Shown: positions 1 through 9,660, counted from the stretch's first letter. The stretch: DNA of 64,000 nucleotides from Phycicoccus sonneratiae (GCF_016887965.1 NZ_JAFDVD010000015.1:124001-188000); one strand, 5' to 3'. Numbers and translations: made by a program. Notes: generated by a model not told the origin, from the sequence alone.

Positions 1-106
1 GGGGCGGCGGGGCCGACCCGGTCTCGGGGGCCGGCGGGGGCGGCTGCGGGACGGTCCCGTCGGCCGGCGTCTCCGGCTGCTGGGGCGTGCTTCCCTGGTC
101 GGACAT
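1..106 (-). CDS. N-terminus of a Pro-rich protein (partial)
   Basis: The gene starts with ATG at 106 and runs off the left edge. A strong Shine-Dalgarno sequence (GAGGAGG) lies about 7 nt upstream of the ATG. The 35 visible residues begin MSDQGSTPQQPET and are rich in Pro, Gln and Gly, with a PPPPAPE stretch. Such low-complexity cytosolic tails often precede membrane domains in actinobacterial DUF-type proteins, but nothing beyond the tail is visible and no function can be assigned. It reads in the same direction as rlmB, 118 bp downstream of the end of that gene. Confidence 0.6.
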   Translation of the reverse strand, partial: MSDQGSTPQQPETPADGTVPQPPPPAPETGSAPPP

Positions 107-224
107 GGGGTTCCCTCCTCGTGAGCGGCGGCGGGTGCCTGTGGTGGACCGCTCGCCACGATCGTGGCACAGAGCGCTGCCGGGCTCACGGGGGCGCGCC
201 CCGGGCGGAGCGACCCCGACGGGG

Positions 225-1184
225 TCAGCCGCGGCGGCGCCGGGCCACCTCGTAGAGGGTCACCCCGGTGGCGATGCCCGCGTTGAGCGACTCGACCGCC
301 GAGCTCATCGGCACCGAGACGATCTGGTCGCAGGTCTCGGACACGAGCCGCGAGAGCCCCTTGCCCTCCGAGCCCACGACGACGACGAGCGGCTCGGAGG
401 CGAGCTCGAGGTCGGGCAGCTCGACGTCGCCGTCCATGTCGAGGCCGATGACGAAGAAGCCGGCCTTGCGGAAGTCCTCGAGGGCGCGGGTGAGGTTGGC
501 GGCCTGGGCCACCGGGATGCGCGCCGCGGCGCCGGCGCTGGTCTTCCAGGCGCTGGCCGTCATGCCCGCCGAGCGTCGGCTGGGGACGACGACGCCGTGC
601 CCGCCGAACGCCGCGACCGAGCGGACGATCGCGCCGAGGTTGCGCGGGTCGGTGATGCCGTCGAGGGCGACGACGAGCGGGATGCCGGGGGTCTCGGGGT
701 CGACGAGGTCGCGCGGGTGGGCGTACTCGTACGGCGGCACCTGGACGGCGAGGCCCTGGTGCACGGCGCCGTCGGTGAGCCGGTCGAGCTCGCCGCGGGG
801 GGTCTCGAGGACGGGGATGCCCCGCTCGGTGGCGGTCTTGATGGCCTCGCGGACGCGGTCGTCGGCGTCGATCCGGCCGGCGACGTACATCGTCGTCACG
901 GGCACGTGGGCGCGCAGCGCCTCGACGACGGCGTTGCGCCCGGCGACGACCTCGCTCGAGCCGGCGGGCTTGCGCGACCCGGAACGACCGCCGCCGGGAC
1001 GACCCCCGGACCGCTTGTCGGCGGCCTTGGCCATCTTGTGCGCCTTGTGGTTGGGGCGGTCGGCGGCCTTCGGCGTGGGGCCCTTGCCCTCGAGGCCGCG
1101 ACGGCGCTGGCCGCCGGACCCGACCGTGGGTCCCTTCTTGCCGCCCTTGCGGATCGCTCCGCGTCGCTGCGAGTTGCCGGCCAC
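225..1184 (-). CDS. rlmB: 23S rRNA (guanosine-2'-O-)-methyltransferase RlmB
   Basis: A TrmH/SpoU-family methyltransferase that 2'-O-methylates a guanosine of 23S rRNA using SAM. The 319-aa product has a basic, Gly/Lys-rich N-terminal tail of about 78 residues, then the substrate-binding domain ([12 protein letters not shown]). The SPOUT knot motifs follow: [26 protein letters not shown] and the C-terminal [14 protein letters not shown]. The GTG start at 1184 was chosen because it lies 1 bp after the cysS stop, implying translational coupling, and because upstream in-frame sequence is only the cysS shadow. The cysS-rlmB pair matches Rv3580c-Rv3579c of Mycobacterium tuberculosis. A short hairpin GACCCC/GGGGTC overlaps the stop codon (212-226). 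Confidence 0.95.
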   Translation of the reverse strand: MAGNSQRRGAIRKGGKKGPTVGSGGQRRRGLEGKGPTPKAADRPNHKAHKMAKAADKRSGGRPGGGRSGSRKPAGSSEVVAGRNAVVEALRAHVPVTTMYVAGRIDADDRVREAIKTATERGIPVLETPRGELDRLTDGAVHQGLAVQVPPYEYAHPRDLVDPETPGIPLVVALDGITDPRNLGAIVRSVAAFGGHGVVVPSRRSAGMTASAWKTSAGAAARIPVAQAANLTRALEDFRKAGFFVIGLDMDGDVELPDLELASEPLVVVVGSEGKGLSRLVSETCDQIVSVPMSSAVESLNAGIATGVTLYEVARRRRG

Positions 1185-1185
1185 G

Positions 1186-2619
1186 TCAGTCTCCCTTGGA
1201 TCGGGCGAGGGTCCACCGGGCGCCGGCCGCGGTGTCCTCGAGGGCGATTCCCGCCGCCGTGAGCTCCTCGCGGATGGCGTCGGCGGTGTCGTAGTCGCGG
1301 GCCGAGCGCGCCGCGGCCCGGGCCGCGACCCGGCCGGCGACGAGGACGTCGAGCGCCGCGGTGGCGTCGTCGGCCTCGGAGCCACCGGAGGACCACGCCG
1401 GGTCGAGGGGGTTGACCCCGAGCACGTCGGTCATGGCGACGACCCGGCGGGCGGTGGCCGCGGCCTCCTCCTGGTCGCCGTCGTCGAGCGAGATGTTGCC
1501 GGCGCGCACCGCCTGGTGGATGACGGCCAGCGCGTCGGAGACCCCGAGGTCGTCGTCCATCGCCTCGCGGAAGTCGGCGGGCAGCTCCTCGGAGCCGTCG
1601 GGCAGCAGGGTGTCGACGTCCGGGAGGGCGCGGCGCAGGAACCCCTCGATGCGCTCGACGGTGGTCGCGGCCTCCTCGATCGAGCCGTCGTGGTACTCGA
1701 TGGTGCTGCGGTAGTGCGCGGCCGTGAGGTAGTAGCGGACGGCGAGGGGCCGGTGCTCGCGCACCACCTCCGAGACGCGCAGGCTGTTGCCGAGCGACTT
1801 GCTCATCTTCTCGCCGCCGAGGGTGACCCAGGCGTTGTGCAGCCAGTAGTTGGCGAACCCGAGGCCGGCCGCGCGCGACTGGGCGACCTCGTTCTCGTGG
1901 TGCGGGAAGCGCAGGTCGACCCCGCCGCCGTGGATGTCGAAGGTGTCGCCGAGGTACTTGCGGGCCATCGCCGAGCACTCGAGGTGCCAGCCCGGCCGAC
2001 CGGTGCCGAAGGGCGTGCGCCACGAGGCGCTCTCGGGCTCCTCGCTCTTGCGGCCCTTCCAGAGCGCGAAGTCGCGGGGGTCGCGCTTGCCCCGCGGGTC
2101 GGCGTCCTCGGCGTCGGACATGTCGTCGACGCTCTGGTGGGTCAGCTCGCCGTAGCTCGGCCAGCTGCGGACGTCGAAGTACACGTCGCCGGAGTCGTCG
2201 GCCGGGGCGTAGGCGTGGCCCCGGGCGACGAGGGTCTCCATCAGGTCGACCATCTCGGGCACGTGGCCGGTGGCGCGGGGCTCGTACGTGGGCGGCAGGA
2301 CCCCGAGCGCCTCGAGGGCGTCGGCGGTCTCGGTCTCGTTGCGGTAGCTGAGGGCGTACCAGGGCTCGCCGGCCTCGGCGGACTTCGCGAGGATCTTGTC
2401 GTCGATGTCGGTGACGTTGCGGATGAGCGTGACGTCGTACCCGTGCCCGCGCTCGAGCCAGCGGCGCAGGACGTCGAAGGCGACGGCGAACCGGACGTGC
2501 CCGATGTGCGGCGGTGCCTGGGTCGTGAGCCCGCAGATGTAGATCCCCGCCTTGCCGGGCACGACGGGGACGAAGTCACGCAGCTCGCGCGTGAGGGAGT
2601 CGAACAGCCTGAGGGTCAC
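1186..2619 (-). CDS. cysS: cysteinyl-tRNA synthetase
   Basis: Class I aminoacyl-tRNA synthetase charging tRNA-Cys; 477 aa, the normal length. The HIGH signature is at residues 38-41 and KMSKS lies near residue 270 ([12 protein letters not shown]). Zinc ligands are visible as Cys29 (YICGLT), the Cys in HLECSAMA and the His pair in FPHHENE. The GTG start at 2619 gives the conserved N-terminus [18 protein letters not shown] hexamer (2627-2632) ends 7 nt upstream with no Shine-Dalgarno sequence, so the transcript may be leaderless. It precedes rlmB by 1 bp, as in mycobacteria. Confidence 0.96.
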   Translation of the reverse strand: MTLRLFDSLTRELRDFVPVVPGKAGIYICGLTTQAPPHIGHVRFAVAFDVLRRWLERGHGYDVTLIRNVTDIDDKILAKSAEAGEPWYALSYRNETETADALEALGVLPPTYEPRATGHVPEMVDLMETLVARGHAYAPADDSGDVYFDVRSWPSYGELTHQSVDDMSDAEDADPRGKRDPRDFALWKGRKSEEPESASWRTPFGTGRPGWHLECSAMARKYLGDTFDIHGGGVDLRFPHHENEVAQSRAAGLGFANYWLHNAWVTLGGEKMSKSLGNSLRVSEVVREHRPLAVRYYLTAAHYRSTIEYHDGSIEEAATTVERIEGFLRRALPDVDTLLPDGSEELPADFREAMDDDLGVSDALAVIHQAVRAGNISLDDGDQEEAAATARRVVAMTDVLGVNPLDPAWSSGGSEADDATAALDVLVAGRVAARAAARSARDYDTADAIREELTAAGIALEDTAAGARWTLARSKGD

Positions 2620-2695
2620 CCGCGACAGGCTACCGGTGGCGCCGCGGGCGCCCCGCATCCGTCGGCACCCGCCGAGCGGCCGGCCGGCGCGCGCC

Positions 2696-2742
2696 GGTCG
2701 AGGTGAAACCCGACCCGGAGGCGGTCCTCCTTCACCTCGACC
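2696..2742. terminator. hairpin terminator, dispersed copy A1
   Basis: Perfect 12-bp arms GGTCGAGGTGAA (2696-2707) and TTCACCTCGACC (2731-2742) enclose an inner GGAGG/CCTCC stem. It lies just downstream of the MBL hydrolase stop and upstream of cysS, so it likely ends the mscR operon. The left arm plus its extension (20 bp, 2696-2715) is identical to 32915-32934 in an unrelated intergenic region. There is no U-tract. Confidence 0.7.
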
Positions 2743-2747
2743 CGGGG

Positions 2748-3416
2748 TCAGTGGCCGCGGTCGAGCCACTCCTGGAGGTGCGGGGCCTCGTCGCCGATGC
2801 TCGTGGGGTCGCCGTGGCCGGTGAGCACGACCGTCGCCGACGGCAGGGTCAGCAGGCGGGTGCGGATCGAGTCGACGATGGTCGGGAAGTCGCTGTACGA
2901 GCGGCCGGTGGCACCCGGACCGCCGGCGAACAGGGTGTCGCCGCTGAACAGGACGCCGAGGGCCGGCACGTGGAGGCAGCAGGCGCCCGGCGCGTGGCCC
3001 GGGGTGTGCAGCACGGTCGCCTCGACGTCGCCAACGGTGAACACCTGCCCGTCCGCGAGGTCGCCGCCCGGTGCCTCGTCCTGGCTCTGGTCCCAGAGGA
3101 CGCGGTCGTCGGGGTGCAGCCATGCGGTGGCGCCGGTCTCGGCGATGAGGTCGGACACCGCGTTGACGTGGTCGTTGTGGCCGTGGGTGCAGACGATGCC
3201 CGCGACGCGCCGGCCGCCGACCGCGTCGAGGATCGCGCGCGCGTCGTGGGCCGCGTCGACGACGAGCACCGCGTCGTCGTCACCGAGCAGCCAGACGTTG
3301 TTGTCGACGTCCCACGCGCCGCCGTCGAGCTCGAACACCCCGGAGGTGACGACGCGCTCGACCCGGACGCCACCGGGCGAGGTCGGCACCTCGACGCCGA
3401 GGTCGTGGCCGCTCAC
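2748..3416 (-). CDS. MBL-fold hydrolase, mycothiol/formaldehyde-linked
   Basis: A metallo-beta-lactamase-fold hydrolase of 222 aa. The binuclear metal signature HxHxDH reads [10 protein letters not shown] near residue 80. Further ligand-bearing motifs are [18 protein letters not shown] and LTGHGD. It overlaps the mscR stop by 4 bp (GTGA), so the two are translated together. The pair mirrors Rv2259-Rv2260, where the hydrolase-like partner accompanies S-(hydroxymethyl)mycothiol dehydrogenase. From that context I infer that it hydrolyses the S-formylmycothiol formed by MscR, or a related thioester. The substrate itself is not shown by the sequence. A hairpin terminator follows 6 bp downstream. 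Confidence 0.85.
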   Translation of the reverse strand: MSGHDLGVEVPTSPGGVRVERVVTSGVFELDGGAWDVDNNVWLLGDDDAVLVVDAAHDARAILDAVGGRRVAGIVCTHGHNDHVNAVSDLIAETGATAWLHPDDRVLWDQSQDEAPGGDLADGQVFTVGDVEATVLHTPGHAPGACCLHVPALGVLFSGDTLFAGGPGATGRSYSDFPTIVDSIRTRLLTLPSATVVLTGHGDPTSIGDEAPHLQEWLDRGH

Positions 3417-4507
3417 GCGGACCCGTCCAGGACGACGACCGAGCGCAGCACCTCGCCGCGGTGCATCTTGTCGAAGGCGGCCTCGACGTCGCCGATGCCG
3501 ATGCGCTCGGAGACGAAGGCGTCGAGCGGGAAGCGGCCCTGCCGGAACAGCTCGACGAGCATCGGGAAGTCGCGCGAGGGGAGGCAGTCGCCGTACCAGG
3601 AGGACTTGAGGGCCCCGCCGCGGCCGAAGACGTCGATCATCGGCAGGGTGACCTCCTTGTCCGGGGTCGGGACCCCGACGAGGACGACGGTGCCGGCGAG
3701 GTCGCGGGCGTAGAACGCCTGCTCGTAGGTCTCCGGGCGACCGACCGCCTCGACGACGACGTCCGCACCGTGACCGCCGGTCAGGGCGCGCACCGCCTCG
3801 ACGGGGTCCTCGGTGGAGGCGTCGACGGTGTGCGTGGCGCCCAGCTGCCGGGCCCACTCGAGCTTGCGGCCGTCGACGTCGACGGCGACGATCGTCGTCG
3901 CCCCCGCGACCTTCGCCCCGGCGATCGCCGCGTTGCCGACGCCGCCGCAGCCGATGACCGCGACCGAGTCGCCGCGACCCACGCCTCCGGTGTTGACGGC
4001 CGCGCCGAACCCGGCCATCACGCCGCAGCCCAGCAGGCCGACCGCAGCGGCATCGGCCTCGTCGACCTTCGTGCACTGGCCGGCAGCGACGAGCGTCTTC
4101 TCGACGAACGCGCCGATGCCGAGCGCCGGCGACAGCTCGGTGCCGTCGGTCAGCGTCATCTTCTGCGTCGCGTTGTGGGTGGCGAAGCAGTACCAGGGCT
4201 TGCCCCTGAGGCAGGCGCGGCACTGCCCGCAGACGGCGCGCCAGTTGAGGATGACGAAGTCGCCGGGTGCGACGTCGGTGACGCCCTCGCCGACGGCCTC
4301 GACCCGCCCCGCGGCCTCGTGCCCGAGGAGGAACGGGAAGTCGTCGTTGATGCCGCCCTCGCGGTAGTGCAGGTCGGTGTGGCAGACGCCGCAGGCCTCG
4401 ACCACGACGACCGCCTCGCCCGGGCCGGGGTCGGGGACGACGATGTCGACGAGCTCGACGGGGGCACCCTTGGATCGGGCGATGACTCCCTGGACGGTCT
4501 GCGGCAC
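3413..4507 (-). CDS. mscR: S-(hydroxymethyl)mycothiol dehydrogenase
   Basis: A zinc-dependent medium-chain alcohol dehydrogenase of 364 aa that oxidises the formaldehyde-mycothiol adduct with NAD+. The catalytic zinc site shows as [11 protein letters not shown] (about residue 38) and GHEAAG. The structural zinc loop is [15 protein letters not shown], followed by the Rossmann motif [10 protein letters not shown]. The family-specific [13 protein letters not shown] stretch supports the mycothiol type over class III glutathione enzymes. Start is GTG with GAGGAGG upstream. A TAGCGT hexamer at 4544-4549 could be the -10, leaving a leader of about 35 nt. It works with mshA and mshD elsewhere in this window. 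Confidence 0.9.
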   Translation of the reverse strand: MPQTVQGVIARSKGAPVELVDIVVPDPGPGEAVVVVEACGVCHTDLHYREGGINDDFPFLLGHEAAGRVEAVGEGVTDVAPGDFVILNWRAVCGQCRACLRGKPWYCFATHNATQKMTLTDGTELSPALGIGAFVEKTLVAAGQCTKVDEADAAAVGLLGCGVMAGFGAAVNTGGVGRGDSVAVIGCGGVGNAAIAGAKVAGATTIVAVDVDGRKLEWARQLGATHTVDASTEDPVEAVRALTGGHGADVVVEAVGRPETYEQAFYARDLAGTVVLVGVPTPDKEVTLPMIDVFGRGGALKSSWYGDCLPSRDFPMLVELFRQGRFPLDAFVSERIGIGDVEAAFDKMHRGEVLRSVVVLDGSA

Positions 4508-4591
4508 GGTTCCTCCTCGGTGAGCGACGCGGCGGCCCTCGCCACGCTAGTGCCCGGCCCGGCGGTCGCGGGAGGGGCCGGCCGGCCGCCG

Positions 4592-4610
4592 GGTGCACAC
4601 CCCGTGCACC
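4592..4610. promoter_or_regulatory. candidate operator between mscR and the wHTH gene
   Basis: Perfect inverted repeat GGTGCAC-5 nt-GTGCACC in the 154-bp divergent region. It lies 43 bp upstream of mscR's putative -10 and 40 bp upstream of the -10 of the regulator gene at 4662. The geometry suits a dimeric winged-helix regulator controlling both genes. That link is inference. Confidence 0.4.
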
Positions 4611-4661
4611 GGGCCGTCGAACCCCTCTTTCCCGACGGGCAACGCGACGTATCCTGCGGCC

Positions 4662-4985
4662 ATGCCCTACCCGGTGTTCGACGAGGTCATCCACGAGCCG
4701 CACCGCCTGCAGATCTGTGCCTACCTCGTGCCGGTGCCGGGCCGCGACTTCGGGGAGGTCCGCAACGAGCTGGGGCTCTCGGACTCCGCCCTGTCCAAGC
4801 ACCTCAAGGCGCTGACCGGCAAGGGCTACACCCGGCTCGAGCGCGGCGCCCGCGAGGGGCGGCAGGTGACGACGATCGTCCTCACCGCCGCCGGCCGCGA
4901 CGCCTTGTGCGGGCACGTCGCCGAGCTGCAGCGGATGGCCCGCATCGTCGGTGCCGACCGTCGCACCGGGCTGCGCACGCGCTGA
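4662..4985 (+). CDS. small winged-helix transcriptional regulator
   Basis: A 107-aa DNA-binding protein made almost entirely of one winged helix (HTH_27/MarR-ArsR-like). The recognition helix reads LGLSDSALSKHLKALTGKGYT and the wing EGRQVTTIVLTAAG. No sensor domain or metal-binding Cys cluster is visible. The ATG at 4662 was chosen because TATCCT (4650-4655) ends exactly 6 nt before it, indicating a leaderless mRNA. It is divergent from mscR, so it may regulate formaldehyde detoxification. That role is inferred from position only. Confidence 0.8.
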   Translation: MPYPVFDEVIHEPHRLQICAYLVPVPGRDFGEVRNELGLSDSALSKHLKALTGKGYTRLERGAREGRQVTTIVLTAAGRDALCGHVAELQRMARIVGADRRTGLRTR

Positions 4986-5002
4986 CCGCCAGCCAGCTGC
5001 CC

Positions 5003-5071
5003 ACTTCTTGCGAGTTGGGCTCGCGACACGCCGCAGGTCCCGGCGCGTCGGCGGCGGAACGCGCAAGAACT
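5003..5071. terminator. bidirectional hairpin between convergent genes, family B1
   Basis: Arms ACTTCTTGCGAGTT (5003-5016) and AACGCGCAAGAACT (5058-5071) pair at 12 of 14 positions, with an inner ACACGCCG/CGGCGCGT stem. It lies between the regulator at 4662-4985 and the converging ispF. The 14-nt left arm recurs exactly at 41651-41664, next to the G/C-only tract downstream of pstB. Confidence 0.6.
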
Positions 5072-5078
5072 CGCGGGA

Positions 5079-5564
5079 TCAGCGGGGGACGACGAGCGCG
5101 GTGGCGATGGCCGCGACCCCCTCGCCCCGCCCGGTGAGGCCGAGCCCGTCGGTCGTCGTGCCGCTCACCGACACCGGGGCGCCCACGGCCTCCGACAGCA
5201 CCGCCTCGGCCTCGGCCCGGCGGCGGCCGACCTTCGGGCCGTTGCCGACCACCTGGACCGCGACGTTGCCGATGTCGAAGCCGGCGTCGCGCACCAGCCG
5301 GGCGGCCTCGGCGAGCAGCGTCACCCCGGAGGCCCCGGCCAGCTCGGGCCGCCCGGTGCCGAAGTGCGCCCCGAGGTCGCCGATCCCCGCGGCCGAGAAG
5401 AGGGCGTCGCAGGCGGCGTGCGCGGCGACGTCGGCGTCGGAGTGCCCGTCGAGCCCGCGCTCCCCCGGCCAGTGCAGCCCGGCGACCCACAGCTCGCGCT
5501 CCGAGCCCTCGGGGGCCAGGGCGTGCACGTCGACGCCGACACCGACGCGGGGCAGGGGTCTCAT
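5079..5564 (-). CDS. ispF: 2-C-methyl-D-erythritol 2,4-cyclodiphosphate synthase
   Basis: Fifth enzyme of the MEP isoprenoid pathway, converting CDP-ME 2-phosphate to MEcPP. The 161-aa length is normal. Metal ligands are visible in VGVDVHAL (residues 8-15) and [14 protein letters not shown]. The family motifs [10 protein letters not shown] and [17 protein letters not shown] are present. It lies 10 bp downstream of ispD in one operon headed by carD, as in Rv3583c-3581c. Gene order and motif content leave no real alternative. Confidence 0.97.
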   Translation of the reverse strand: MRPLPRVGVGVDVHALAPEGSERELWVAGLHWPGERGLDGHSDADVAAHAACDALFSAAGIGDLGAHFGTGRPELAGASGVTLLAEAARLVRDAGFDIGNVAVQVVGNGPKVGRRRAEAEAVLSEAVGAPVSVSGTTTDGLGLTGRGEGVAAIATALVVPR

Positions 5565-5574
5565 GGCGACGATG

Positions 5575-6300
5575 CTAGGGCCGCCCGGCGGGCGACCGGC
5601 CCGGGTCGGCGGCGAGGAGGCGCTCGGCGTGGGCGAGGTCGTCGACGGTCGTCACCTTGAACGCCCGCGCGTCGCCGTCGACGACGAGCACCTCGTGGCC
5701 GAGGGCCTCGACGAGCGCCGCGTCGTCGGTGGCGCCCGAACCCCCCGCGTGGGCCGCCTCGAGGACGTCGCGCCGGAAGCCCTGGGGGGTCTGCACGGCC
5801 CGCAGCGCCGACCGCTGTGGGGTGCCGGTGACGACACCGCGCTCGTCGACCGCCTTGACGGTGTCGACGACGGGGACGCCCGGCACGACCCCGGCGTACC
5901 CGGCGCGCACCCCCGCGACGACCCGCTCGAAGACGCCGACGGGGGTGAGGCAGCGGGCCGCGTCGTGGACGAGGACGACGTGGCAGGCGGGGTCCAGCGC
6001 CGCGAGGCCGGCGGCGACCGAGTCGGTGCGCTCGCTCCCGCCGGCGACGACGCGCGCGCCGACGGGCAGCGTGACGCCCGACCACTGCGGGCCCGAGGGG
6101 TCGGCGAGGGCGGCCGGGGCGACGACGACGACGGAGACCACGCCCGGGACCCCGGCCACGGTGTCGAGCGCCCACGCGAGGAGCGGGCGCCCGGCGAGCG
6201 GCACGAACGCCTTGGGCACCGCGGCGCCCAGCCGCGAGCCGGACCCGGCCGCGACGACGACGACGCCCACGCCGCGTGCTGCGGCGTGGGCGTCGGTCAC
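5575..6300 (-). CDS. ispD: 2-C-methyl-D-erythritol 4-phosphate cytidylyltransferase
   Basis: Third enzyme of the MEP pathway, forming CDP-ME from MEP and CTP; 241 aa. The nucleotide-binding P-loop reads [19 protein letters not shown] at the N-terminus. HDAARCLTP and the C-terminal [24 protein letters not shown] segments are typical of IspD. GTG at 6300 was chosen as the closest start to the P-loop; it lies 37 bp after the carD stop. It is co-directional with carD and ispF. Confidence 0.95.
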   Translation of the reverse strand: MTDAHAAARGVGVVVVAAGSGSRLGAAVPKAFVPLAGRPLLAWALDTVAGVPGVVSVVVVAPAALADPSGPQWSGVTLPVGARVVAGGSERTDSVAAGLAALDPACHVVLVHDAARCLTPVGVFERVVAGVRAGYAGVVPGVPVVDTVKAVDERGVVTGTPQRSALRAVQTPQGFRRDVLEAAHAGGSGATDDAALVEALGHEVLVVDGDARAFKVTTVDDLAHAERLLAADPGRSPAGRP

Positions 6301-6337
6301 GTCAGTGGATGTCCTCGCCCGGGGGCGAGCGACGGCG

Positions 6338-6820
6338 TCAGGACGCGAGGACCTCGTCGAGGATGGTCTCGGCCTTCTCCTCGTCGGTCTTCTCGGCGAG
6401 CGCGAGCTCGGAGACGAGGATCTGGCGGGCCTTGGCGAGCATCCGCTTCTCCCCGGCGGAGAGGCCGCGGTCCTTGTCGCGGCGCCACAGGTCGCGGACG
6501 ACCTCGGCGACCTTGATGACGTCGCCGGAGGCGAGCTTCTCGAGGTTGGCCTTGAAGCGGCGCGACCAGTTGGTCGGCTCCTCGGCGTACGGTGTGCGGA
6601 GGACCTCGAAGACCTTGTCCAGACCGGCCTTGTCGACGACGTCGCGGACGCCGACGAGGTCACAGTTCTCGGCGGGAACCTCGATGACCAGGTCGCCCTG
6701 GGCGACCTTGAGCTTGAGGTAGAGCTTCTCCTCTCCGCGGATCGTGCGGGTCTTGATCTCCTCGATGCGCGCAGCCCCGTGGTGGGGGTACACGACCGTT
6801 TCGCCGACCTTGAAAACCAT
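6338..6820 (-). CDS. carD: RNA polymerase-binding transcription factor CarD
   Basis: An essential actinobacterial global regulator that binds the RNA polymerase beta subunit and stabilises open complexes, notably at rRNA promoters. The 160-aa product has the RNAP-interacting Tudor-like domain ([22 protein letters not shown]) followed by the helical DNA-binding domain ([40 protein letters not shown]). Start is ATG at 6820 with an AAAGGGG ribosome site. A promoter is visible 27 bp upstream. It heads the carD-ispD-ispF run. Confidence 0.97.
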   Translation of the reverse strand: MVFKVGETVVYPHHGAARIEEIKTRTIRGEEKLYLKLKVAQGDLVIEVPAENCDLVGVRDVVDKAGLDKVFEVLRTPYAEEPTNWSRRFKANLEKLASGDVIKVAEVVRDLWRRDKDRGLSAGEKRMLAKARQILVSELALAEKTDEEKAETILDEVLAS

Positions 6821-6847
6821 GTGTTGTTGTCCCCTTTCGCGGCGTTC

Positions 6848-6877
6848 AGGATACCACGACACGCCGAGTGCACCCAA
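6848..6877 (-). promoter_or_regulatory. carD promoter
   Basis: On the minus strand, TTGGGT (6872-6877) and TATCCT (6848-6853) are separated by 18 bp. The TSS would leave an approximately 20-nt leader that contains the ribosome site. The surrounding 6821-7063 divergent region is noticeably AT-richer than its neighbours. Confidence 0.55.
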
Positions 6878-7063
6878 TGCAGAGTCCCGGCGTTTGCGCA
6901 GGTCAGAGGCCTGAAGTCGGTGTCGCAGAGAAGATTTCGGGGGTTGACAGATCGGCCTGCGGCATGCTTCACGCGCGGGCGTCGCGCGAGAGGGGACGGC
7001 CACCGCGGACCCCGCTCCCGGCCTGCGCGCGGCACCGTCGCCGGCCCGGCTATCCTTGGCCCC

Positions 7064-7564
7064 GTGACGACCCGAGCCGCCTCCGCCCTCCGGTTCGCCG
7101 GACTCGCCGCCGCCGCGCTCCTCGCGTCCGGCTGTGCCGTCTTCTCGCCGACGCAGACCGACTACCCGTACATCCCGGCCGACGGCGTCGACCTGTCGAT
7201 GCCCGGTCTCGAGCTGCGCAACGTCGCCGTCGTCGCCACCGCCGAGGGGGCCCCGGGCGTGCTCGTCGGGCAGGCCGTCAACGAGGCCGCCGACGCCGTC
7301 GACGTCGCCTTCGGGCTCCAGGACGAGCAGGGCGGCACCACCTCGGTCCCCGCCTACTCGGGCGCCACGCTCTCGACGGCCACGACGAAGCTCGAGGTCG
7401 GCTCGGTGCCCGTGGCGCCGGGCGGCATGGTCCAGCTGACCGTCACGACGCAGCAGGCCGGCCAGAACGTCGTCCTCGTGCCGGTGCTCGCACCCGAGCG
7501 CTACTACGCCGACCTCGAGGTCAGCCCCTCGGCGTCGCCGTCGCCCTCCCCCTCCGCGAGCTGA
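7064..7564 (+). CDS. hypothetical lipoprotein
   Basis: A 166-aa secreted lipoprotein. The signal peptide ends in a lipobox (LLASGC, Cys near residue 22) after a hydrophobic Ala/Leu stretch. The mature part looks like a beta-sandwich ([31 protein letters not shown]) and ends in a Ser/Pro-rich tail. The start is GTG, with TATCCT (7051-7056) ending 7 nt upstream, so a leaderless mRNA is likely. It lies between carD and regX3 and converges on regX3 with a 30-bp gap. I do not recognise a characterised family. Confidence 0.85.
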   Translation: MTTRAASALRFAGLAAAALLASGCAVFSPTQTDYPYIPADGVDLSMPGLELRNVAVVATAEGAPGVLVGQAVNEAADAVDVAFGLQDEQGGTTSVPAYSGATLSTATTKLEVGSVPVAPGGMVQLTVTTQQAGQNVVLVPVLAPERYYADLEVSPSASPSPSPSAS

Positions 7565-7594
7565 GCCGCCGGCCCCCCGCGCGGCCCGGACGCC

Positions 7595-8275
7595 TCAGGC
7601 CTCGAACTTGTACCCGAGGCCGCGCACGGTGAGGATGTGCGCCGGGCTGCCGGGGTCGGCCTCGACCTTGGCCCGCAGCCGCTTGACGTGCACGTCGAGG
7701 GTCTTGGTGTCGCCGACGTAGTCGCTGCCCCACACCCGGTCGATGAGCTGCATCCGGGTCAGCACCCGGCCGGTGTTGCGCAGCAGCATCTCGAGCAGCT
7801 CGAACTCCTTGAGCGGGAACGACATCTGCTCGCCGCGCACGGTGACGACGTGGCGCTCGACGTCCATCCGCACCGGGCCGGCCTCGAGGGTCGTCGGCAG
7901 CAGCTCCTCGGGCTCGGCGCCGCGGCGCAGGACGGCCTTGATGCGGGCCAGCAGCTCGCGCGAGGAGTAGGGCTTCGTGACGTAGTCGTCGGCGCCGAGC
8001 TCGAGGCCGACGACCTTGTCGATCTCGCTGTCCTTGGCCGTGAGCATGATGACCGGCACGTTCGAGCGCTGGCGCAGCGCGCGGCAGACGTCGACCCCCG
8101 AGAGCCCCGGCAGCATGAGGTCGAGGAGGACGAGGTCGGCCCCGGCGGCGTCGAACGCGCTGAGCGCCTCGTGCCCGTCGTCGGCCACCGACACCTCGTA
8201 GCCCTCCTTGCTCAGGAGGTAGCTCAGCGGGTCCGAGAACGACTCCTCGTCCTCGACGATCAGGATGCGCGTCAT
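7595..8275 (-). CDS. regX3: phosphate-responsive response regulator RegX3
   Basis: An OmpR/PhoB-type response regulator of 226 aa. The receiver domain has the acidic pocket (EDEES), phospho-acceptor Asp52 (VLLDLMLPG) and Lys in VTKPYSSRE. The C-terminal winged helix carries RVLTRMQLIDRVWG and TLDVHVKRLRAKVE. It overlaps senX3 by 4 bp (ATGA). In actinomycetes this regulator activates the pho regulon through GTTCAC-type PHO boxes. Candidate boxes occur here upstream of phoU/senX3 (9544) and pstS (37490). Confidence 0.95.
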   Translation of the reverse strand: MTRILIVEDEESFSDPLSYLLSKEGYEVSVADDGHEALSAFDAAGADLVLLDLMLPGLSGVDVCRALRQRSNVPVIMLTAKDSEIDKVVGLELGADDYVTKPYSSRELLARIKAVLRRGAEPEELLPTTLEAGPVRMDVERHVVTVRGEQMSFPLKEFELLEMLLRNTGRVLTRMQLIDRVWGSDYVGDTKTLDVHVKRLRAKVEADPGSPAHILTVRGLGYKFEA

Positions 8276-9471
8276 GCGGTGCTCTCTCCTCGGGAGGCGA
8301 CGGCGACCCCGGGGGCGGGGTCGGCCGGGGGGTCGGTGTCGACGGCCTGGGGGGCCGCCACCGGCAGTCTCATGGTGAAGGTCGAGCCGCGCCCCTCCTG
8401 GCTCCACACGGTGACCTCGCCACCGTGGTTGGCGCAGACGTGCTTGACGATGGCCAGCCCGAGGCCGGTGCCGCCGGTGGCGCGCGAGCGGGCGGCGTCG
8501 ACCCGGTAGAAGCGCTCGAAGATGCGCTCCTGCTCGGCGGCCGGGATGCCCTGCCCCTGGTCGGTGACGGCGATCTCGACGGCGTCGTCGACGAGCCGGG
8601 CGCCGATGCCCACGCGGGTGCGGGTGTCGCTGTAGTTGACGGCGTTGGTCAGGAGGTTGGCGACGGCGGTGACGAGCAGCTCGGCGTCGCCGAAGACCCT
8701 GAGCCCCCGCTCGGTGGCCAGCCCGAGGTCGATGTCCTTGGCCTCGGCCGCGACCCGCACCCGGTCGAGCGCCTCGACGAGGACCGTTCCGATGTCGACG
8801 AGCTCGGGCTCGTGGAGGGTGTCGGCGACCTGGAGCCGGGAGAGGTCGACGATCTCCTGGACGAGCCGCCCGAGCCGGGTGGCCTCGACCCGGATCCGCT
8901 CGGCGAAGCGGGCGACGGCCTCGGGGTCGTCCTTGCCGTCGAGCACCGCCTCGGCGAGCAGCGAGATGCCGCCGACCGGGGTCTTCAGCTCGTGGGAGAC
9001 GTTGGCGACGAAGTCGCGGCGCACCTCCTCGACCCGCCGGGCGTGGGTGTGGTCCTCGGCGAGGATGAGCACGTGGTGGAGGCCGAGCGTGGCGACCCGC
9101 ACGCGCATCACGACGGAGGCGTCCGGTGACGGCCCGCGCGCGAGGTCGAGCTCGGCCTCGCGGATGACGCCGTCGCGCCGGACCAGCCGGGCGAGGTGGC
9201 GCAGCTCGTGGTGCACGAGCTCGCCGTGGCGCACGAGGCCGTAGGTGAGGGCCGGCGCGGACGCCTTGACGACCGCGTCGGAGGTGTCGACGACGACGGC
9301 GATGGAGCGCAGGACCGAGAGGACGTCGCCGACGCCGCGGGCCAGCGGCGGCTCCTCGACCTGGGGCGCGGCGGCGAGGCTGCGCTCGGACCAGCGGCCC
9401 GCGAGGACGCCGACGGCACCGATGACGAGGCCGGCGGCCCCGCCGAGCGTCGCCGCGATCGTCGCATCCAC
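8272..9471 (-). CDS. senX3: sensor histidine kinase SenX3
   Basis: A membrane histidine kinase of 399 aa. It has a single N-terminal hydrophobic segment (residues about 3-25), a degenerate PAS-like region, then the H box (FVANVSHELKTPVGG). The N box (NLLTNAVNYS), G1 (VTDQGQGIP), F (IFERFYRVD) and G2 (GGTGLGLAIVKH) boxes follow. It phosphorylates RegX3 when phosphate is scarce. GTG at 9471 places the membrane segment at the N-terminus as in known SenX3. It is divergent from phoU across a PHO-box region. Confidence 0.95.
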   Translation of the reverse strand: MDATIAATLGGAAGLVIGAVGVLAGRWSERSLAAAPQVEEPPLARGVGDVLSVLRSIAVVVDTSDAVVKASAPALTYGLVRHGELVHHELRHLARLVRRDGVIREAELDLARGPSPDASVVMRVRVATLGLHHVLILAEDHTHARRVEEVRRDFVANVSHELKTPVGGISLLAEAVLDGKDDPEAVARFAERIRVEATRLGRLVQEIVDLSRLQVADTLHEPELVDIGTVLVEALDRVRVAAEAKDIDLGLATERGLRVFGDAELLVTAVANLLTNAVNYSDTRTRVGIGARLVDDAVEIAVTDQGQGIPAAEQERIFERFYRVDAARSRATGGTGLGLAIVKHVCANHGGEVTVWSQEGRGSTFTMRLPVAAPQAVDTDPPADPAPGVAVASRGESTA

Positions 9472-9543
9472 GGATCCAGCGTACGGCGGCCCCGGGGCGC
9501 CTCCGTGCGTCCGGGAGGGGTGCCGCGCAGGCGGACGCCCGAA

Positions 9544-9576
9544 GTTCACCTCGCCGGTGCCTCCGGTTCATCCCCG
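9544..9576. promoter_or_regulatory. PHO box between senX3 and phoU
   Basis: Three 11-bp units in phase: GTTCACCTCGC, a degenerate CGGTGCCTCCG, then GTTCATCCCCG. The 11-nt GTTCA periodicity is the binding pattern known for actinobacterial PhoP/RegX3. Its position suggests autoregulation of senX3-regX3 and control of phoU. Confidence 0.65.
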
Positions 9577-9660
9577 GGTGCGATGGTTCCCGGGCGACGG
9601 CGCGACCCGCCGGCCCCCGTCGCGCCCCCGAGCCCCGGACCCGAAGGACCACCACCCGTG

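Noticed and set aside
5657-7063. Plus-strand open frame running through ispD and carD into the lipoprotein
   Set aside because: It is the antisense shadow of ispD and carD. Only the part from GTG 7064 has a signal peptide and a -10 element.
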